Origin: Bacillus massilinigeriensis
Lineage (GTDB): Bacteria; Bacillota; Bacilli; Bacillales; Cytobacillaceae
DNA length: 64,000 nt
Assembly (NCBI RefSeq): GCF_900111815.1
Contig: NZ_LT630004.1
Coordinates: 2,694,565 to 2,758,564 of the forward strand
Direction of reading: 5' to 3'
Numbering within the stretch: position 1 is the first letter of the stretch; each line of letters opens with the position of its first letter. Under the pieces are notes generated by a model. That model was not told the DNA's origin and made no database searches. It saw only the letters and a program-made list of their open reading frames with translations. The position numbers were made by a program, and so were the translations under genes. Shown in pieces: positions 63,441-64,000 of this stretch.

Positions 63441-64000
63441 TTACATTATTTCTTCCATGCCGCTAACTTCAAGGGTTATATCTGAAGAAATTCCTTCTGT
63501 AATAGCTTGAAAAATACGCTCATTGTTATGATGGTCTTGATTAGAGAAGATCAAACCTATTCTTTCACTAACTTCTTCTAAAGGAGTGAAATCTCTCTTC
63601 ACTGCCTCTTCCATTTTCCTGATCAATTCTTCTTCTGTTGCAACAATATCGCCTAAAAATGTTTCTTCTATTGGCCGTAAAATGCCTGATGAGAAGAATA
63701 AATCTCTATCGAAATGATAATAAATCACCGGTTTCTTTAAATAAGTGAAGTCAAAGGAAACAGATGAGTAATCTGTTATCATTAAGCTATTTTCTTTGAT
63801 CAATTCCTGGACATCTTTTTCCCCTAACTTTATAAGCTTGATTCTATCCGATTTAATCTCCACATTCTCTACAATATATTCCTGCATTCGATAATGCGGG
63901 TAAAAATTAAGCTGCAAGTCATATCTTTCTAATAGTCCAAACAACTTCTCAGATGTGATAAAGGACATGTATTTTTGAAAATAACTGGAGTGAAGAAGCC
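63441..64000 (-). CDS. CDP-glycerol glycerophosphotransferase, copy 3 (C-terminal part, cut by window edge)
   Basis: The frame is open to the window edge, reading LLHSSYFQKYMSFITSEKL at the cut, so the start lies beyond 64000. The C-terminal catalytic motif LMITDYSSVSFDFTYLKKPVIYYHFD is clear, preceded by NFYPHYRMQEYI. The RILRPIEETFLGDIV-type tail is conserved in long TagF-like proteins, which often carry two domains. Which transferase it is cannot be settled from this part. Confidence 0.9.
   Translation of the reverse strand, partial: LLHSSYFQKYMSFITSEKLFGLLERYDLQLNFYPHYRMQEYIVENVEIKSDRIKLIKLGEKDVQELIKENSLMITDYSSVSFDFTYLKKPVIYYHFDRDLFFSSGILRPIEETFLGDIVATEEELIRKMEEAVKRDFTPLEEVSERIGLIFSNQDHHNNERIFQAITEGISSDITLEVSGMEEIM

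Overview
This 64 kb window is a chromosomal segment of a motile, endospore-former-type Bacillaceae (Bacillus-like, low to mid GC). The evidence is strong AGGAGG-type ribosome sites, T-box leaders, sigma-D-type flagellar promoters, and a gene order that largely follows the Bacillus subtilis region from minJ/ctpB/ftsEX through prfB, secA, hpf, the fliT-to-hag and csrA-to-flgM late flagellar genes, comF, degSU and yvyE into the tagO/wall teichoic acid region. No rRNA, tRNA or CRISPR array was seen.

Layout. (1) 1-620: the 5' part of a group IIC intron (minus strand), inserted just after the terminator of the ilv operon and cut by the window edge 13 codons into its reverse transcriptase. (2) 703-8110: a minus-strand branched-chain amino acid operon, T-box, ilvE, ilvD, second T-box, ilvB, ilvN, ilvC and a short ACT-less ilvA. 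(3) 8297-17058: division and envelope genes (minJ-like, ctpB, an EnvC/CwlO-like M23 endopeptidase directly after ftsEX, cytochrome c551, yvjA). A repeat field of about 950 bp lies between ctpB and the endopeptidase gene. (4) 17429-18386: a decayed Tn3-family transposase and another copy of the same repeat. (5) 18616-23207: prfB with its programmed frameshift, secA, hpf. (6) 23405-35072: late flagellar genes fliT, fliS, fliD, flaG, two flagellins, csrA, fliW, yviE, flgL, flgK, flgN, flgM and yvyF. (7) 35130-43116: comFC, comFA, a third repeat copy, degV, degU, degS, yvyE and an LCP ligase. (8) 43208-64000: cell-wall polymer genes, comprising two tagO paralogues, glycosyltransferases and tagA, a flippase and an O-antigen-type polymerase, an LTA-synthase-like enzyme, gtaB, a glucosaminidase, the tagGH exporter, tagD and three CDP-glycerol glycerophosphotransferases.

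Most notable points. The flagellin at 26879-28489 carries a complete zinc metallopeptidase domain (HEMTH plus a downstream EGTAE) in the surface-exposed middle of the protein. This is the flagellinolysin architecture, so the filament itself is predicted to be proteolytic. It sits 81 bp behind an ordinary flagellin gene, with a terminator hairpin between them, which would make it a minor filament component. Second, a composite repeat occurs at three loci: a palindrome that fits the CcpA cre consensus, a short hairpin, and 3-5 iterations of a 21-bp unit around TTTATCTACGGTAAAC. I do not recognise this element as a named family; a tandem 353-bp amplification of it is present at 11310-12264.

How the genes cooperate. 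FliW and CsrA control flagellin translation. FlgM holds sigma-D until the hook is complete, and FlgK, FlgL, FliD, FliS and FliT then assemble and cap the filament. DegSU links motility, competence (comF) and exoenzyme production. FtsEX probably gates the neighbouring M23 hydrolase. TagO/TagA/TagD/TagF-type enzymes build a polyglycerol-phosphate teichoic acid that TagGH exports and the LCP protein attaches, while the Wzx/Wzy-like pair points to a second wall or capsular polysaccharide from the same lipid-carrier pool.
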